From: Burkholderiales bacterium
GTDB lineage: Bacteria > Pseudomonadota > Gammaproteobacteria > Burkholderiales > Casimicrobiaceae
NCBI GenBank assembly: GCA_020852555.1
Contig: JADZAQ010000074.1
Span: 1 to 64,000 of the forward strand
Length of the DNA stretch: 64,000 bases
Direction of reading: 5' to 3'
Shown here: positions 27,903 to 38,381 of the stretch, piece after piece
How the letters are laid out: each line of letters opens with the position of its first letter
How positions within the stretch are numbered: position 1 is the first letter of the stretch
Made by a program: the position numbers and the translations under genes
Notes under the pieces: generated by a model
Databases searched by the model: none
What the model was told of the DNA's origin: nothing
What the model saw: the letters and a program-made list of their open reading frames with translations, nothing else

Positions 27903-30900
27903 ATGAACGACGCATCCCGCCCGCCGCTCGTCTACAAGCCCCAGACCAAGGTGCGTTTCGTCACCGCGGCGAGCCTCTTCGACGGCCACGATGCCTCGAT
28001 CAACATCATGCGGCGCATCCTGCAGGCGACCGGCTGCGAGGTGATCCACCTGGGGCACAACCGTTCCGTGGAGGAGATCGTCGACTGTGCGCTGCAGGAG
28101 GACGTCAACGGCATCGCGATCTCGTCGTACCAGGGTGGGCACGTCGAGTTCTTCAAGTACATGCTCGACCTCCTGCGCGAGCGCGGCGGCGGCCACGTCA
28201 AGGTCTTCGGCGGTGGCGGCGGCGTCATCGTCCCCGCCGAGATCGAGGAGCTGCACGCCTACGGCGTCGCCCGGATCTTCTCGCCCGAGGACGGCCAGAA
28301 GCTGGGGCTGCAAGGAATGATCAACGAGATCGTCGCCGCCTGCGATGTCGAGCTGAGCGGCGACCTGCCGGGCTCGATCGCCGCGCTGACCAGTGGCGCG
28401 CGTTTCGAGCGCGTGCGCGCCGTCGCCCGCTTCATCACCGCTTTCGAGAACGGCACCGTACCCCCGGCGCTGCGCGATGCCATCCGCGCGGCGGCGGCGC
28501 AGTCGCACGCGCCGGTGCTCGGCGTCACCGGCACCGGCGGCGCCGGCAAGAGTTCGCTCACCGACGAGCTCGTGCGCCGCTTCCGGCTCGATCACCGCGA
28601 TGCGCTGCGCCTCGCGATCGTCTCGATCGATCCCTCGCGCCGCAAGTCGGGGGGGGCGCTTCTCGGCGATCGCATCCGCATGAATGCGATCGACCATCCC
28701 CACATCTACATGCGTTCGCTCGCGACCCGTGACGCCGGCAGCGAGATCAGCGCGGCGCTGCCCGACGTCATCGCCGCCTGCAAGGCGGCGGGGTTCGATC
28801 TCGTGATCGTCGAGACCTCGGGCATCGGCCAGGGCGACGCGGCGATCGTCCCGCTGGTCGATGCGTCGCTGTACGTGATGACGCCCGAGTTCGGCGCCGC
28901 GAGCCAGTTGGAGAAGATCGACATGCTCGACTTCGCCGACTTCGTGGCGATCAACAAGTTCGATCGCAAGGGCGCCGCCGACGCCTTGCGCGACGTGCGC
29001 AAGCAGATGCAGCGCAACCGGGAGGCGTTCCGCACGGCGCCGGACAAGATGCCGGTGTTCGGCACCATCGCCTCGCACTTCAACGACGACGGCGTCACCG
29101 CGCTGTACCAGGCGATCGCGGCGAGGCTCGCGGAGAAGGGGCTCGCCGCGGGGCCCCATGCGCTGCCCGCGGTGACGGTGAAGCAGTCCTCCGGCCGTGG
29201 CGCCGTCGTGCCGGCGGCGCGGGTGCGCTATCTGGCCGAGATCGCCGACACCGTGCGTGGCTACCACGCCTGGGCCCGCGACCAGGCTCGCCTCGCCCGG
29301 GAGCGCCAGCAGGTGCGCGCGACGCTGGCGATGCTGCTCGCCCGGCAGCGCGAGCAGGCGTGCAGCGAGCGCTCGGGCGGCGCGGGCGGCGCGGCCGTGC
29401 CGCTCGCCGACGGCGAATCGCCGGCAGCGTCGACGCTCGCCGACGAGTTGGGCGCGCTCGCGCAGGAACGTGACGCCGCGCTCGATGCGCGCGCGCGGAA
29501 GCTCCTGGACATGTGGCCGCAGACCAAGGCCGCGTACGGCGCCGACGAGTACGTGGTGAAGATCCGCGACCGCGAGATCCGCACCGCGCTCACCACCACG
29601 TCGCTGTCCGGCACCAAGGTGCGCAAGGTCGCATTGCCCGGCTTCGCGGACGACGGCGAGATCCTGCGCTGGCAGCTCCTCGAGAACGTTCCGGGGAGCT
29701 TTCCGTTCACCGCCGGCGTGTTCGCCTTCAAGCGCGAGAACGAGGATCCCACGCGCATGTTCGCCGGCGAAGGCGATCCCTTCCGCACCAATCGCCGCTT
29801 CCATCTGCTGGCCGACGGCATGCCGGCCAAGCGCCTGTCCACCGCGTTCGACTCGGTCACGCTCTACGGCAACGATCCCGCGCTGCGTCCCGACATCTAC
29901 GGCAAGGTGGGGAACTCGGGCGTGTCGATCGCCACCTTGGACGACATGAAGGTGCTGTATTCGGGCTTCGACCTGTGCGCGCCGAACAATTCGGTCTCGA
30001 TGACCATCAACGGTCCGGCGCCGACCATCCTCGCGATGTTCATGAACACCGCGATCGACCAGCAGATCGAGAAGTTCCGCGCCGACAACGGCCGCGAGCC
30101 GACCGACGACGAGGTGGCCAAGATCCGCGTATGGACGCTCGCCACCGTGCGCGGCACCGTGCAGGCCGACATCCTGAAAGAGGACCAGGGGCAGAACACC
30201 TGCATCTTCTCGACCGAATTCTCGCTCAAGGTGATGGGCGACATCCAGGAGTACTTCGTCCACCACCACGTCAAGAACTTCTACTCGGTGTCGATCTCCG
30301 GCTACCACATCGCCGAGGCCGGCGCCAACCCGATCTCGCAGCTCGCCTTCACGCTGTCGAATGGCTTCACGTTCGTCGAAACGTACCTCGCGCGCGGCAT
30401 GCACATCGACGACTTCGCGGGGAACCTCTCGTTCTTCTTCAGCTACGGCATGGACCCCGAGTACACGGTGATCGGCCGCGTCGCGCGGCGCATCTGGGCG
30501 GTGGCGATGAAGAACCGCTACGGCGCCAACGAGCGCTCGCAGAAGTTGAAGTTCCACTCGCAGACGTCGGGACGCAGCCTGCACGCGCAGGAGATCTCGT
30601 TCAACGACATCCGCACGACGCTCCAGGCGCTCATCTCGACCTACGACAACACCAACTCGCTGCACACCAACGCCTACGACGAGGCGATCACCACGCCCAC
30701 CGAGGAGAGCGTGCGCCGGGCGATGGCGATCCAGCTCATCATCAACCGCGAGTGGGGCTTGGCGAAGAACGAGAATCCGAACCAGGGCTCGTTCATCATC
30801 GAGGAGCTGACCGACCTCGTCGAGGAGGCGGTGCTGAAGGAATTCGAGGCGCTCTCCGAGCGCGGTGGCGTGCTGGGCGCCATGGAGACGGGCTACCAGC

Positions 30901-31250
30901 GGGGCAAGATCCAGGAAGAGTCGCTCTACTACGAGCACCAGAAGCACGACGGCAGCTATCCCATCGTCGGCGTCAACACTTTCCGCAATCCGCGCGGCGA
31001 GTCGGTGCCGCAGAAGATCGAGCTCGCGCGCTCGTCGGAAGAGGAGAAGCAATCGCAGCTTACGCGCCTCGCCGACTTCCACGCGCGCCACGCCGGCGCG
31101 GCACCGGCGGCGCTCGCGAAGCTCAAGGCGACGGTCATCGCCAACGGCAATGTCTTCGCCGAGCTCATGGACACGGTTCGCGTCTGCTCGTTGGGGCAGA
31201 TCACCAACGCGCTCTTCGAGGTCGGCGGTCAGTACCGGCGGTCGATGTAG
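27903..31250 (+). CDS. icmF: fused isobutyryl-CoA mutase (B12-binding domain, G-protein chaperone, mutase)
   Basis: B12-binding [34 protein letters not shown]-loop [17 protein letters not shown]; mutase region [30 protein letters not shown]. Confidence 0.95.
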   Translation: MNDASRPPLVYKPQTKVRFVTAASLFDGHDASINIMRRILQATGCEVIHLGHNRSVEEIVDCALQEDVNGIAISSYQGGHVEFFKYMLDLLRERGGGHVKVFGGGGGVIVPAEIEELHAYGVARIFSPEDGQKLGLQGMINEIVAACDVELSGDLPGSIAALTSGARFERVRAVARFITAFENGTVPPALRDAIRAAAAQSHAPVLGVTGTGGAGKSSLTDELVRRFRLDHRDALRLAIVSIDPSRRKSGGALLGDRIRMNAIDHPHIYMRSLATRDAGSEISAALPDVIAACKAAGFDLVIVETSGIGQGDAAIVPLVDASLYVMTPEFGAASQLEKIDMLDFADFVAINKFDRKGAADALRDVRKQMQRNREAFRTAPDKMPVFGTIASHFNDDGVTALYQAIAARLAEKGLAAGPHALPAVTVKQSSGRGAVVPAARVRYLAEIADTVRGYHAWARDQARLARERQQVRATLAMLLARQREQACSERSGGAGGAAVPLADGESPAASTLADELGALAQERDAALDARARKLLDMWPQTKAAYGADEYVVKIRDREIRTALTTTSLSGTKVRKVALPGFADDGEILRWQLLENVPGSFPFTAGVFAFKRENEDPTRMFAGEGDPFRTNRRFHLLADGMPAKRLSTAFDSVTLYGNDPALRPDIYGKVGNSGVSIATLDDMKVLYSGFDLCAPNNSVSMTINGPAPTILAMFMNTAIDQQIEKFRADNGREPTDDEVAKIRVWTLATVRGTVQADILKEDQGQNTCIFSTEFSLKVMGDIQEYFVHHHVKNFYSVSISGYHIAEAGANPISQLAFTLSNGFTFVETYLARGMHIDDFAGNLSFFFSYGMDPEYTVIGRVARRIWAVAMKNRYGANERSQKLKFHSQTSGRSLHAQEISFNDIRTTLQALISTYDNTNSLHTNAYDEAITTPTEESVRRAMAIQLIINREWGLAKNENPNQGSFIIEELTDLVEEAVLKEFEALSERGGVLGAMETGYQRGKIQEESLYYEHQKHDGSYPIVGVNTFRNPRGESVPQKIELARSSEEEKQSQLTRLADFHARHAGAAPAALAKLKATVIANGNVFAELMDTVRVCSLGQITNALFEVGGQYRRSM

Positions 31251-31368
31251 CAGGTGAGGCCGGCGAGCCAGCGGGCCCGCCACCGAGCTACCGGACCGTA
31301 GACGTTGCGCGTCACGGTCCCCGCGCCGCTTCGCCGGCTCCCCAGCGCGGCGCTTGCATGCTAATGTC

Positions 31369-34300
31369 ATGCAACGGGACACAAAGTCCGCCACGCAGCG
31401 GGGAGGTGCGGTGGATCACGGGTGGCGAGCACGGCGCTTTGCATGCGCGCTGGGCAGCGCGGCAGCGCTCGCATCGGCACCCGCGGCCGCGCTCGGTGTC
31501 GCGACCATCGTCGACGACCCCTACGGGTCGGTCACGGTCCAGGGGGCGACGCTTTCCGGCAACGTGGTCACCGGCTGGCAGACCAACGTCGTCATCCAGC
31601 TGGGCGCCGTCGCCGGCGATGGCGTCTCGCTGGCCCGGATCGATTTTGCCGACCTCGACCTGCCGGCCGGGACCACGCTCACCGTGCGCGCCGGCGCGGC
31701 GGGGCAGGGGGTCGTGCTGCGCAATGCGGGTGCGGGCGCGAGCACGATCGCCGGAGCGCTGCGCTTCGAGGCGGCCTACGGTCCGGCCTTTCGGGTGCAG
31801 GTGCAAGACCGCCACGGGCTCACCATCGCGGACAGCGGGCGCGTGGTGACGAGCGCCATCCTGACCGTGTCGTCGCTTGGCGCGACGTGGACCGAAGGCG
31901 GTGTGCTCGCCAACCACGGGCTCGTGCAGGGTGACGCGCAGCTTCGGCTGACCGGCGGGCGCGTGACCGGCGGCGGGCGCTTCGTCGGCAACGACATCCA
32001 CGTCGCCACCTTCGGCCACGCCAATAACCCCGTCAACGGCAATTACTTCCTGTCGAACGGCCTGCAGCTATGGCCGAGCTCGGGCAATTCGGTGACGCTG
32101 TCGCTGACGCACTACGGCGCCACGCCGCAGGTGCTGAACTTCGCGATCAACGGCGACGCGCGGGTGTCGATGCCCTCGGCGTGGCCGGCGGGATACTTCG
32201 CACCGGGCAACAGCCTGCCGGCGCTGCCGGGCGAGGTGCGTGCGTCGGGTGCCGGCAATCCCGCGCACGGTGCGAGCGGCATCATCGTGCAGGCGACCGG
32301 CACGCTCACCCTCGGCGGAGGTGCGAGCAACGACCTCGTGCTGGCCGGCGGCGTGGTGCTCAAGGCCGGCGGCACGCTCGACGTGAACGGCGTCGCCATC
32401 GTCAACGGCTGGACGCTCGCCGGCGAGTCGTTCCAGGGCGTCAATCTGGAAGCGCCGCGCATCACGAGCAGCAACGGTCCGCTTCGCGTCTACACCAACA
32501 ACCGTAACTGGGCCAACTTCAGCACGTACCCGTACGCGCCGGTGCGCACGTGGCAGTTCCTGCCGCAAGCCGATGGAAGCGCGCGGTACGTCGCGGCCGA
32601 TGCAGTGGCACCGCACCTCAATCCATACGCCGTGCTGGTCAACGCCGCTGCGCGCGGCGAATGCTGGGCGTGCCTCGTCGACATGCGCTCGATCGACATG
32701 CACGCGCCCCTGGAAACGCGCCAGGACGCGGCGCGTTTCCTGCGCCAGGCGACCTTTGGCGCCACCCGCGACGACATCGAGGCGCTGGTGCGCGAAGGCT
32801 ACGAGGCGTGGCTCGCCCGGCAGTTCGCGCTGCCTATCGTTTCGCACGTCGCCATGGTCGAGGCGGATCCCTACCTCGTCGACAGCGCCTGGTACGTCAC
32901 CAACCAGTCGATCTGGAAGCAGTTCTTCACCGGCGAGGACCAGTTGCGCCAGCGGGTGGGTTACGCACTGTCGCAGATCTACGTCGTATCGTTCGCGAAC
33001 GGGTTCGTCGCCAATGCGCCCTGCGGCGCCGCCGGCTACCTCGACACGCTCAATCGCCACGCCTTCGGCAACTGGCGCGACCTCCTGCGCGACGTGACGC
33101 TGCATCCGCTCATGGGTGAGTACCTGTCGATGAAGGAGAGCGCCAAGGCCGACCTGGTGCTGAGGACGCAGCCCGACGAGAACTACGCGCGCGAAGTGAT
33201 GCAGCTCTTCTCGATCGGGCTCGTGCAACTCGACCCCGGCGGCACGCCGCGGCTCGATGCCAGCGGCAAGGGCATCCCGACGTTCTCCGAGGCGACCGTC
33301 AAGGGCTTCGCGAAGGCGCTCTCCGGCTGGACCTTCGGCGGGCAGGATCAGGCGAAGCCGTGGCGCTGGCTCTATCCCGACATCTGGGACGAGGACCCGG
33401 TGCTCGCGGTGCGCAAGGGCTGCGCCGCGTGGACCCGGCCGATGGAGCCCTGGCTCGCGCCATTCGCCTCCGTCGACGGCACGCGGCTCATCGCCGGACC
33501 CGCCCATGATCAGGGCGTGAAGCAACTCCTCGCCTACCCCGGCGCGCCCCACGCGACGCTCCCGGCGAACCAGGCGCCGGCCACGGACCTCGACCACGCC
33601 ATCGAGAACGTCTTTCGCCACCCCAACGTCGGCCCGTTCATCGGCAAGCAACTCATCCAGCGGCTCGTCATGTCGAACCCCAGCCCCGCGTACGTCGCGC
33701 GCGTCGCGCAGGCTTTCGCCGACAACGGCAGCGGCGTGCGCGGCGACTTGCAGGCGGTGCTTCGCGCCGTGCTGCTCGATCCCGAGGCGCGCAGCCTCGC
33801 CGCGCGCGACGCGCCCACGTTCGGGAAGCTCGCCGAGCCGGTGGTGCGCTTCGTGCAGCTCCATCGAGCCTTCGCAGCGAAGAAAGCGAACGGCTACTAC
33901 GACCTGCGCGGTGGTCTCAACGCCCCGACGCAGCTCAGCCAAAGTCCGCTCTTCGCGCCGTCGGTGTTCAATTTCTACCACCCCGACTACATGCCGGCGG
34001 GGCCGCTCACGCAGCACGGACTGGTCGGCCCCGAGTTCGAGATCGCGAGCAGCGCGGCGATTTCGGGCTTTGCCGAGTTCACGAAGACCGACATCATCGA
34101 TGGCTTCGCGCACGGCAGTCGCGACCCCGCCGATCGGATCGTCCCCGATTACGCGTACTACGCGATGCTGGCGAGCGACCCCGCGGCGCTGGTCGACGAG
34201 CTCGATCTCGTCCTCACCGGCAGCGCGCTGAGCGACGAGGCGCGGATGCGGATCGTCCAGTCGATCGGCATGATCACGGTGAGCGGCGACGCGCTGGCGC

Positions 34301-34371
34301 AGGGCCGCGAGCGGGTGCGCATCGCGCTGTGGCTCATCGCCAATACGCCCGATTACCTCGTGGAGCGCTGA
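31369..34371 (+). CDS. DUF1800 domain-containing secreted protein with N-terminal beta-rich region
   Basis: RFLRQATFGATRDDIEALVREGYEAWLARQF ... ENYAREVMQLFSIGL ... HPNVGPFIGKQLIQRLV. Signal peptide; ~400 aa Gly/Thr-rich N-terminal region. Confidence 0.87.
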   Translation: MQRDTKSATQRGGAVDHGWRARRFACALGSAAALASAPAAALGVATIVDDPYGSVTVQGATLSGNVVTGWQTNVVIQLGAVAGDGVSLARIDFADLDLPAGTTLTVRAGAAGQGVVLRNAGAGASTIAGALRFEAAYGPAFRVQVQDRHGLTIADSGRVVTSAILTVSSLGATWTEGGVLANHGLVQGDAQLRLTGGRVTGGGRFVGNDIHVATFGHANNPVNGNYFLSNGLQLWPSSGNSVTLSLTHYGATPQVLNFAINGDARVSMPSAWPAGYFAPGNSLPALPGEVRASGAGNPAHGASGIIVQATGTLTLGGGASNDLVLAGGVVLKAGGTLDVNGVAIVNGWTLAGESFQGVNLEAPRITSSNGPLRVYTNNRNWANFSTYPYAPVRTWQFLPQADGSARYVAADAVAPHLNPYAVLVNAAARGECWACLVDMRSIDMHAPLETRQDAARFLRQATFGATRDDIEALVREGYEAWLARQFALPIVSHVAMVEADPYLVDSAWYVTNQSIWKQFFTGEDQLRQRVGYALSQIYVVSFANGFVANAPCGAAGYLDTLNRHAFGNWRDLLRDVTLHPLMGEYLSMKESAKADLVLRTQPDENYAREVMQLFSIGLVQLDPGGTPRLDASGKGIPTFSEATVKGFAKALSGWTFGGQDQAKPWRWLYPDIWDEDPVLAVRKGCAAWTRPMEPWLAPFASVDGTRLIAGPAHDQGVKQLLAYPGAPHATLPANQAPATDLDHAIENVFRHPNVGPFIGKQLIQRLVMSNPSPAYVARVAQAFADNGSGVRGDLQAVLRAVLLDPEARSLAARDAPTFGKLAEPVVRFVQLHRAFAAKKANGYYDLRGGLNAPTQLSQSPLFAPSVFNFYHPDYMPAGPLTQHGLVGPEFEIASSAAISGFAEFTKTDIIDGFAHGSRDPADRIVPDYAYYAMLASDPAALVDELDLVLTGSALSDEARMRIVQSIGMITVSGDALAQGRERVRIALWLIANTPDYLVER

Positions 34372-34377
34372 CCGGCG

Positions 34378-35847
34378 ATGACGACCCGTCACCTTGTCCA
34401 TGGCGGCCGCCGTCGCTTCCTGCGGGTGATGGGCGGCATCGCCGGCTTGCCGCTGGTCGGCGCGCTGAGCGAGGCGGCGCTCGCCGCCGGACCGTTCAAC
34501 GACTACCGCGCGCTCGTCTGCGTGTTCCTGTACGGCGGCAACGACGCGCACAACATGGTCGTGCCGCTCGATGCCCGCTATCCGCTCTACGCGGCCAACC
34601 GCGGGCCGCTTGCGCTGCCGCGCGCGGCGCTGCAGGCGACGTCGATCACCGACCCCGTGCAGGGGCCCTTCGCGCTGCACCCGCGGATGACGCGCAGCGC
34701 CGCTCTCTTCGGCGCCGGCAAGCTCGCCGTCGTCTCGAACGTCGGCGTCCTCCTGCGACCGACGACCAAGGCGGACTACGACCGCAACGTCGGCCTGCCG
34801 CCCCAGCTCTTCTCGCACGATGACCAGCAGGAGAGCTGGAGCACCTGCACGCCGGGGTCGCTCACCAAAGAGGGCTGGGGTGGGCGCTTCGCCGATCTCC
34901 TGCAGGCGTCGGCGACCTCCGGGCCGATGCCGATCGGAGTGACGACCGGCGCTTCCGGCGTCTTCTTCAAGGGCTTCCAGACGAGCGCACAGGAGGTTGC
35001 CGCGTATCGCTCGGCAACGGTGCCGATCGTGCAGCGGATTCGGGCCTTGCGCGATGGTGACGCGCTCGCCAGGCCGCAGGAGGCGTACCAGAGCCTCATC
35101 ACCGCGCCGCGCACGAATCTGCTGCAACAGCAGTACGGGGAGATGGCGGCGCGGGCCGTCGCCGGCAACGAGTTCGTGCTGGGGGCGCTGTACAGCGGCC
35201 CCGATGGCAAGGGCCGCTACCAGGAGCGCTTTCCCCTGGCGACCGTGTTTCCCGAAGGCAATCCGCTCGCCGCGCAATTGCGCTCGGTGGCGATGCTGAT
35301 CGCCGGCCGGCAGGCGCTCGGGGTCAAGCGACAGATCTTCTTTGTCGCTGTCGGCGGGTCGTTCGATACCCACAGCAACCAGTTCGACGCGACGTACAGC
35401 GCGCTGCGGCCTGGCGCGGCGGACCCCGTGATTCTGTACGGCACGCACGCCGACCTGCTCCTGCAAGTCGACACCGCGGTGCAGGCGTTCCACGACGCCA
35501 CCGTCGAACTCGGCGTGCACGAGCGCGTCACCACGTTCACCGCATCCGACTTCGGCCGTACGTTCACCTCGAACGGCAAGGGTTCCGATCACGGTTGGGG
35601 CGCGCACCACCTCGTCGTTGGGGGCGCCGTGAAGGGCGGGCGAATCTACGGGACGTTCCACAACGCGCTCCTCGGCACCGCCAATCCTGTCGATGCCGAG
35701 CAGGGGCGCCTCATCCCCGATTTCGGCGTCGACCAGTACGCGGCCACGCTCGCCACGTGGTTCGGCGCATCGGGATCCGACCTGGGCGCGGTGTTCCCCA
35801 ATCTCGGCAATTTCGGTGCGGCGAACCTGGGATTCATGCAGGGCTGA
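34378..35847 (+). CDS. DUF1501 domain-containing secreted protein (Tat-type signal)
   Basis: GGRRRFLRVMGGIAGLPLVGALSEAALA then LVCVFLYGGNDAHNMVVPLD; DFGRTFTSNGKGSDHGWGAHHLVVGGAVKGG. Confidence 0.9.
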   Translation: MTTRHLVHGGRRRFLRVMGGIAGLPLVGALSEAALAAGPFNDYRALVCVFLYGGNDAHNMVVPLDARYPLYAANRGPLALPRAALQATSITDPVQGPFALHPRMTRSAALFGAGKLAVVSNVGVLLRPTTKADYDRNVGLPPQLFSHDDQQESWSTCTPGSLTKEGWGGRFADLLQASATSGPMPIGVTTGASGVFFKGFQTSAQEVAAYRSATVPIVQRIRALRDGDALARPQEAYQSLITAPRTNLLQQQYGEMAARAVAGNEFVLGALYSGPDGKGRYQERFPLATVFPEGNPLAAQLRSVAMLIAGRQALGVKRQIFFVAVGGSFDTHSNQFDATYSALRPGAADPVILYGTHADLLLQVDTAVQAFHDATVELGVHERVTTFTASDFGRTFTSNGKGSDHGWGAHHLVVGGAVKGGRIYGTFHNALLGTANPVDAEQGRLIPDFGVDQYAATLATWFGASGSDLGAVFPNLGNFGAANLGFMQG

Positions 35848-35850
35848 GCC

Positions 35851-37059
35851 GTGGTGCGGTCGACGCCTCCTTCGTCGGCATTGCAAGGCGCGAGCCGCTT
35901 GATCATCGAAGCGGTCGTTGGCGTCACCGACGTCGTCGAGTCGATGCATCGCAACGTTTCGGGGCTTGCCCCGATCGTCGGCCCGTCTCGCCCGGGCGGT
36001 ACCCGCGGCATCACCGGATTGGTCTACCGCAGCGTGCGCGGCGTCTCGCGAGCGGTTGGCGTCGGACTCGACGTCGCCTTGGCGCAACTCGTGCCGCTCG
36101 TGCCGATCCGGCGCTCTTCACTTCGAAGCGAGGCGGTGCTGGCGGCGCTCAACGGCGTACTGGGCGACTACCTCGTCGCTTCGCACAACCCGTTGGCGAT
36201 CCCGATGCAGTTGCGCATCGGCGGCTCTCCGCTGACGCTCGAGCGACAGGCGCTGGCCGGAGCCATCCCGCACCCCGGTGGCAGGCTGATCGTCCTGGTG
36301 CACGGCCTGTGCATGAGCGATCGGCAGTGGCGCCGCAAGGGGCACGACCACGGCGCGTCGCTCGCCCGCGCGCATGGCGCCACGCCGCTGTATCTGCGCT
36401 ACAACACCGGTTTGCACATTTCGGAGAACGGCCGGGCCTTCGCCGACCTCCTCGAACAACTGGTGGATGCGTGGCCCGTGCCGGTCCGCGAGCTCGTCGT
36501 CATCGGTCACAGCATGGGTGGACTGGTGGCACGCAGTGCGGGTCACTACGCCGCGCAGGCCGGTCACGCCTGGCCACGGCGTCTCAAGAAGCTCGTATTC
36601 CTGGGCACGCCGCACCACGGAGCGGCGCTGGAACGCACCGGGAACTGGGTGGAAATGCTGCTGGGGATGAGTCCGTACACCGCGCCGTTCGCCCGCCTCG
36701 GCGCGCTGCGCAGCGCCGGCGTGAAGGATCTGCGCTTCGGGAATGTCGTCGACGAGGATTGGAATGGCGCGAGTGTCACGCACCCGCGCGATGCGCGAAC
36801 GCAGGTGCTGCTTCCCCGCGGCGTGCGCTGCTTCGCGATCGCGGGCACCACGCAAGCGCAACCCGGCCGCGGCTCGGCGCGCCCGCGCGGCGATGGCTTG
36901 GTGGCGGTGAGGAGCGCGCTGGGCCAGCACGAAGATGCCGCGCGGTCGCTGCCGATCCCGGCATCACGCCAGCATGTGTGCTACGGCGTCGGCCATCTCG
37001 ATCTGCTGAGCAGTCGCGAGGCATTCGAGCGAATCGATCGCTGGTTGCGCGGCGACTGA
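35851..37059 (+). CDS. alpha/beta hydrolase, lipase/PGAP1-like
   Basis: LIVLVHGLCMSDRQW, nucleophile elbow VIGHSMGGLVARS, KKLVFLGTPHHGAALE. Confidence 0.85.
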   Translation: MVRSTPPSSALQGASRLIIEAVVGVTDVVESMHRNVSGLAPIVGPSRPGGTRGITGLVYRSVRGVSRAVGVGLDVALAQLVPLVPIRRSSLRSEAVLAALNGVLGDYLVASHNPLAIPMQLRIGGSPLTLERQALAGAIPHPGGRLIVLVHGLCMSDRQWRRKGHDHGASLARAHGATPLYLRYNTGLHISENGRAFADLLEQLVDAWPVPVRELVVIGHSMGGLVARSAGHYAAQAGHAWPRRLKKLVFLGTPHHGAALERTGNWVEMLLGMSPYTAPFARLGALRSAGVKDLRFGNVVDEDWNGASVTHPRDARTQVLLPRGVRCFAIAGTTQAQPGRGSARPRGDGLVAVRSALGQHEDAARSLPIPASRQHVCYGVGHLDLLSSREAFERIDRWLRGD

Positions 37060-37107
37060 CACCGGCCCACCGCGGCATCGCCGACCGCGCGGCAGCGGCG
37101 CAGCGCG

Positions 37108-37416
37108 CTATTCGGTCAGCGCCTCGAGGTACTCGATCTCGACCGGCCCCGTCGCGAGACCGGCATCGAGCCGACGCTTGCGGTACGCCGCGATGTGCGG
37201 CGATGCGTGGTGGGCGGCCTCGGCCGCCGCGTCCCGGTAGGTCTCGTAGAAGACGAAGAGGTCGGGATCCTTCGTCGACCGGTGCAGACGGTAGGCGAGG
37301 CACCCGGGCTCGCTCGCCCGGATGATCCCGGCCTGCTCGGTCAGGAGCGCGGCGAGTGCATCGCCCTTGCCGGGTGCCGCACGGATGCGGGCAACGATCG
37401 TGATTGGCTTGTCCAT
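37108..37416 (-). CDS. antibiotic biosynthesis monooxygenase (ABM) family / putative quinol monooxygenase
   Basis: ITIVARIRAAPGKGDALAALL ... FVFYETYRDAAAEAAHHASPHI. Confidence 0.88.
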   Translation of the reverse strand: MDKPITIVARIRAAPGKGDALAALLTEQAGIIRASEPGCLAYRLHRSTKDPDLFVFYETYRDAAAEAAHHASPHIAAYRKRRLDAGLATGPVEIEYLEALTE

Positions 37417-37512
37417 CGGTTCACCCCACTACGGTCAGCATAATGCGCGTCGCCTTTCGCGACCGCCGCGCTCGCTCGCGCGAATGCAAGCGCGGCAGGT
37501 CCGCGGTCGAGA

Positions 37513-38331
37513 CTATCCCTGCCCCGGCCGCTGGCGGGACGCGGGGGGTGCATCCGACGGAGCCATCGGTGGTCGCGGCCCCGGCGCCGGTGCTACCGAT
37601 GGCGGCGCCGGTGGTCGTCCGCTCGGCGGCGAGAGCGGTGGGCGCGGGCCGGGTCCCGGCGATACCGACGGCGGTGACGGAGGGCGTGGCGGCCGACCCT
37701 CCGGCGGTCCGACGGGCGGTCGCGGTCCGGGCCCGGGTGAAACCGGCGGAGGCGGCGGCATCGGCCGTGACGGCGGTCGCACCGACGGCGGCGGTGGATT
37801 GGGTCGTGGCGGTGGCCGCACGCTCGGCGGGGGCGGCGGGCGGGCACCCGGTGGCGGGGGCCGGACCGTCGGCGGCGGGCGCCAACCGGGCGGCGGCGGA
37901 CGCCATACCGGCGGTGGCGGCGGCGGCGGGCGTCCGAACCAGTAGTTGCGGTTGTCCCACCACGGGCGATGGCGATAGAACGAATCCCAGTACGTCACGA
38001 TCGAGAAAGTAACGAGCGGGATGCCGAGCATCGGCCCACCCTGGAAGATCGGCCACGGCTGGTTCTGGAAGCTGGTCGCGAGGTGCTGCGACCACACCCA
38101 GCCGCGTTGCGGTCCCCACGCGACATCGCACCAGCGCCAGCCGTCGAGGCAGCCGAATATCTGTACCCAGGTCCCGGCCGGCAGCCACGCGACGAGCGGA
38201 AACGAGCGGTCCGGACCCGCCCGCATGTTGACGGCTTCTGTGGTGAAGGCGTTCTGCGCGGTTGCCGCGATCGACAGCGACAGCGAAGCGGCGACGGCGA
38301 ACGTGCGAAGCAACGAGAGGAGCGGGCGCAT
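37513..38331 (-). CDS. secreted SH3-like domain protein with long proline-rich repetitive tail
   Basis: Signal peptide; bacterial SH3 AVNMRAGPDRSFPLVAWLPAGTWVQIFGCLDGWRWCDVAW; C-terminal ~140 aa Pro-rich. Confidence 0.8.
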   Translation of the reverse strand: MRPLLSLLRTFAVAASLSLSIAATAQNAFTTEAVNMRAGPDRSFPLVAWLPAGTWVQIFGCLDGWRWCDVAWGPQRGWVWSQHLATSFQNQPWPIFQGGPMLGIPLVTFSIVTYWDSFYRHRPWWDNRNYWFGRPPPPPPPVWRPPPPGWRPPPTVRPPPPGARPPPPPSVRPPPRPNPPPPSVRPPSRPMPPPPPVSPGPGPRPPVGPPEGRPPRPPSPPSVSPGPGPRPPLSPPSGRPPAPPSVAPAPGPRPPMAPSDAPPASRQRPGQG

Positions 38332-38381
38332 CGCGCGACGATAGCAGGATTTCCGTGACCTGGTCGCGGGTGCGGCGATCG

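Noticed and set aside
26379-31394. 1671-aa minus-strand ORF reading as a giant HemA fusion
   Set aside because: Only the C-terminal ~408 aa (from 27605) is HemA; the remainder is antisense to icmF and crosses its promoter.
32068-36087. 1339-aa minus-strand ORF antisense to the DUF1800/DUF1501 genes
   Set aside because: Low-complexity Arg/Glu/Asp/His-rich antisense translation with no recognisable domain; the plus strand is clearly coding.
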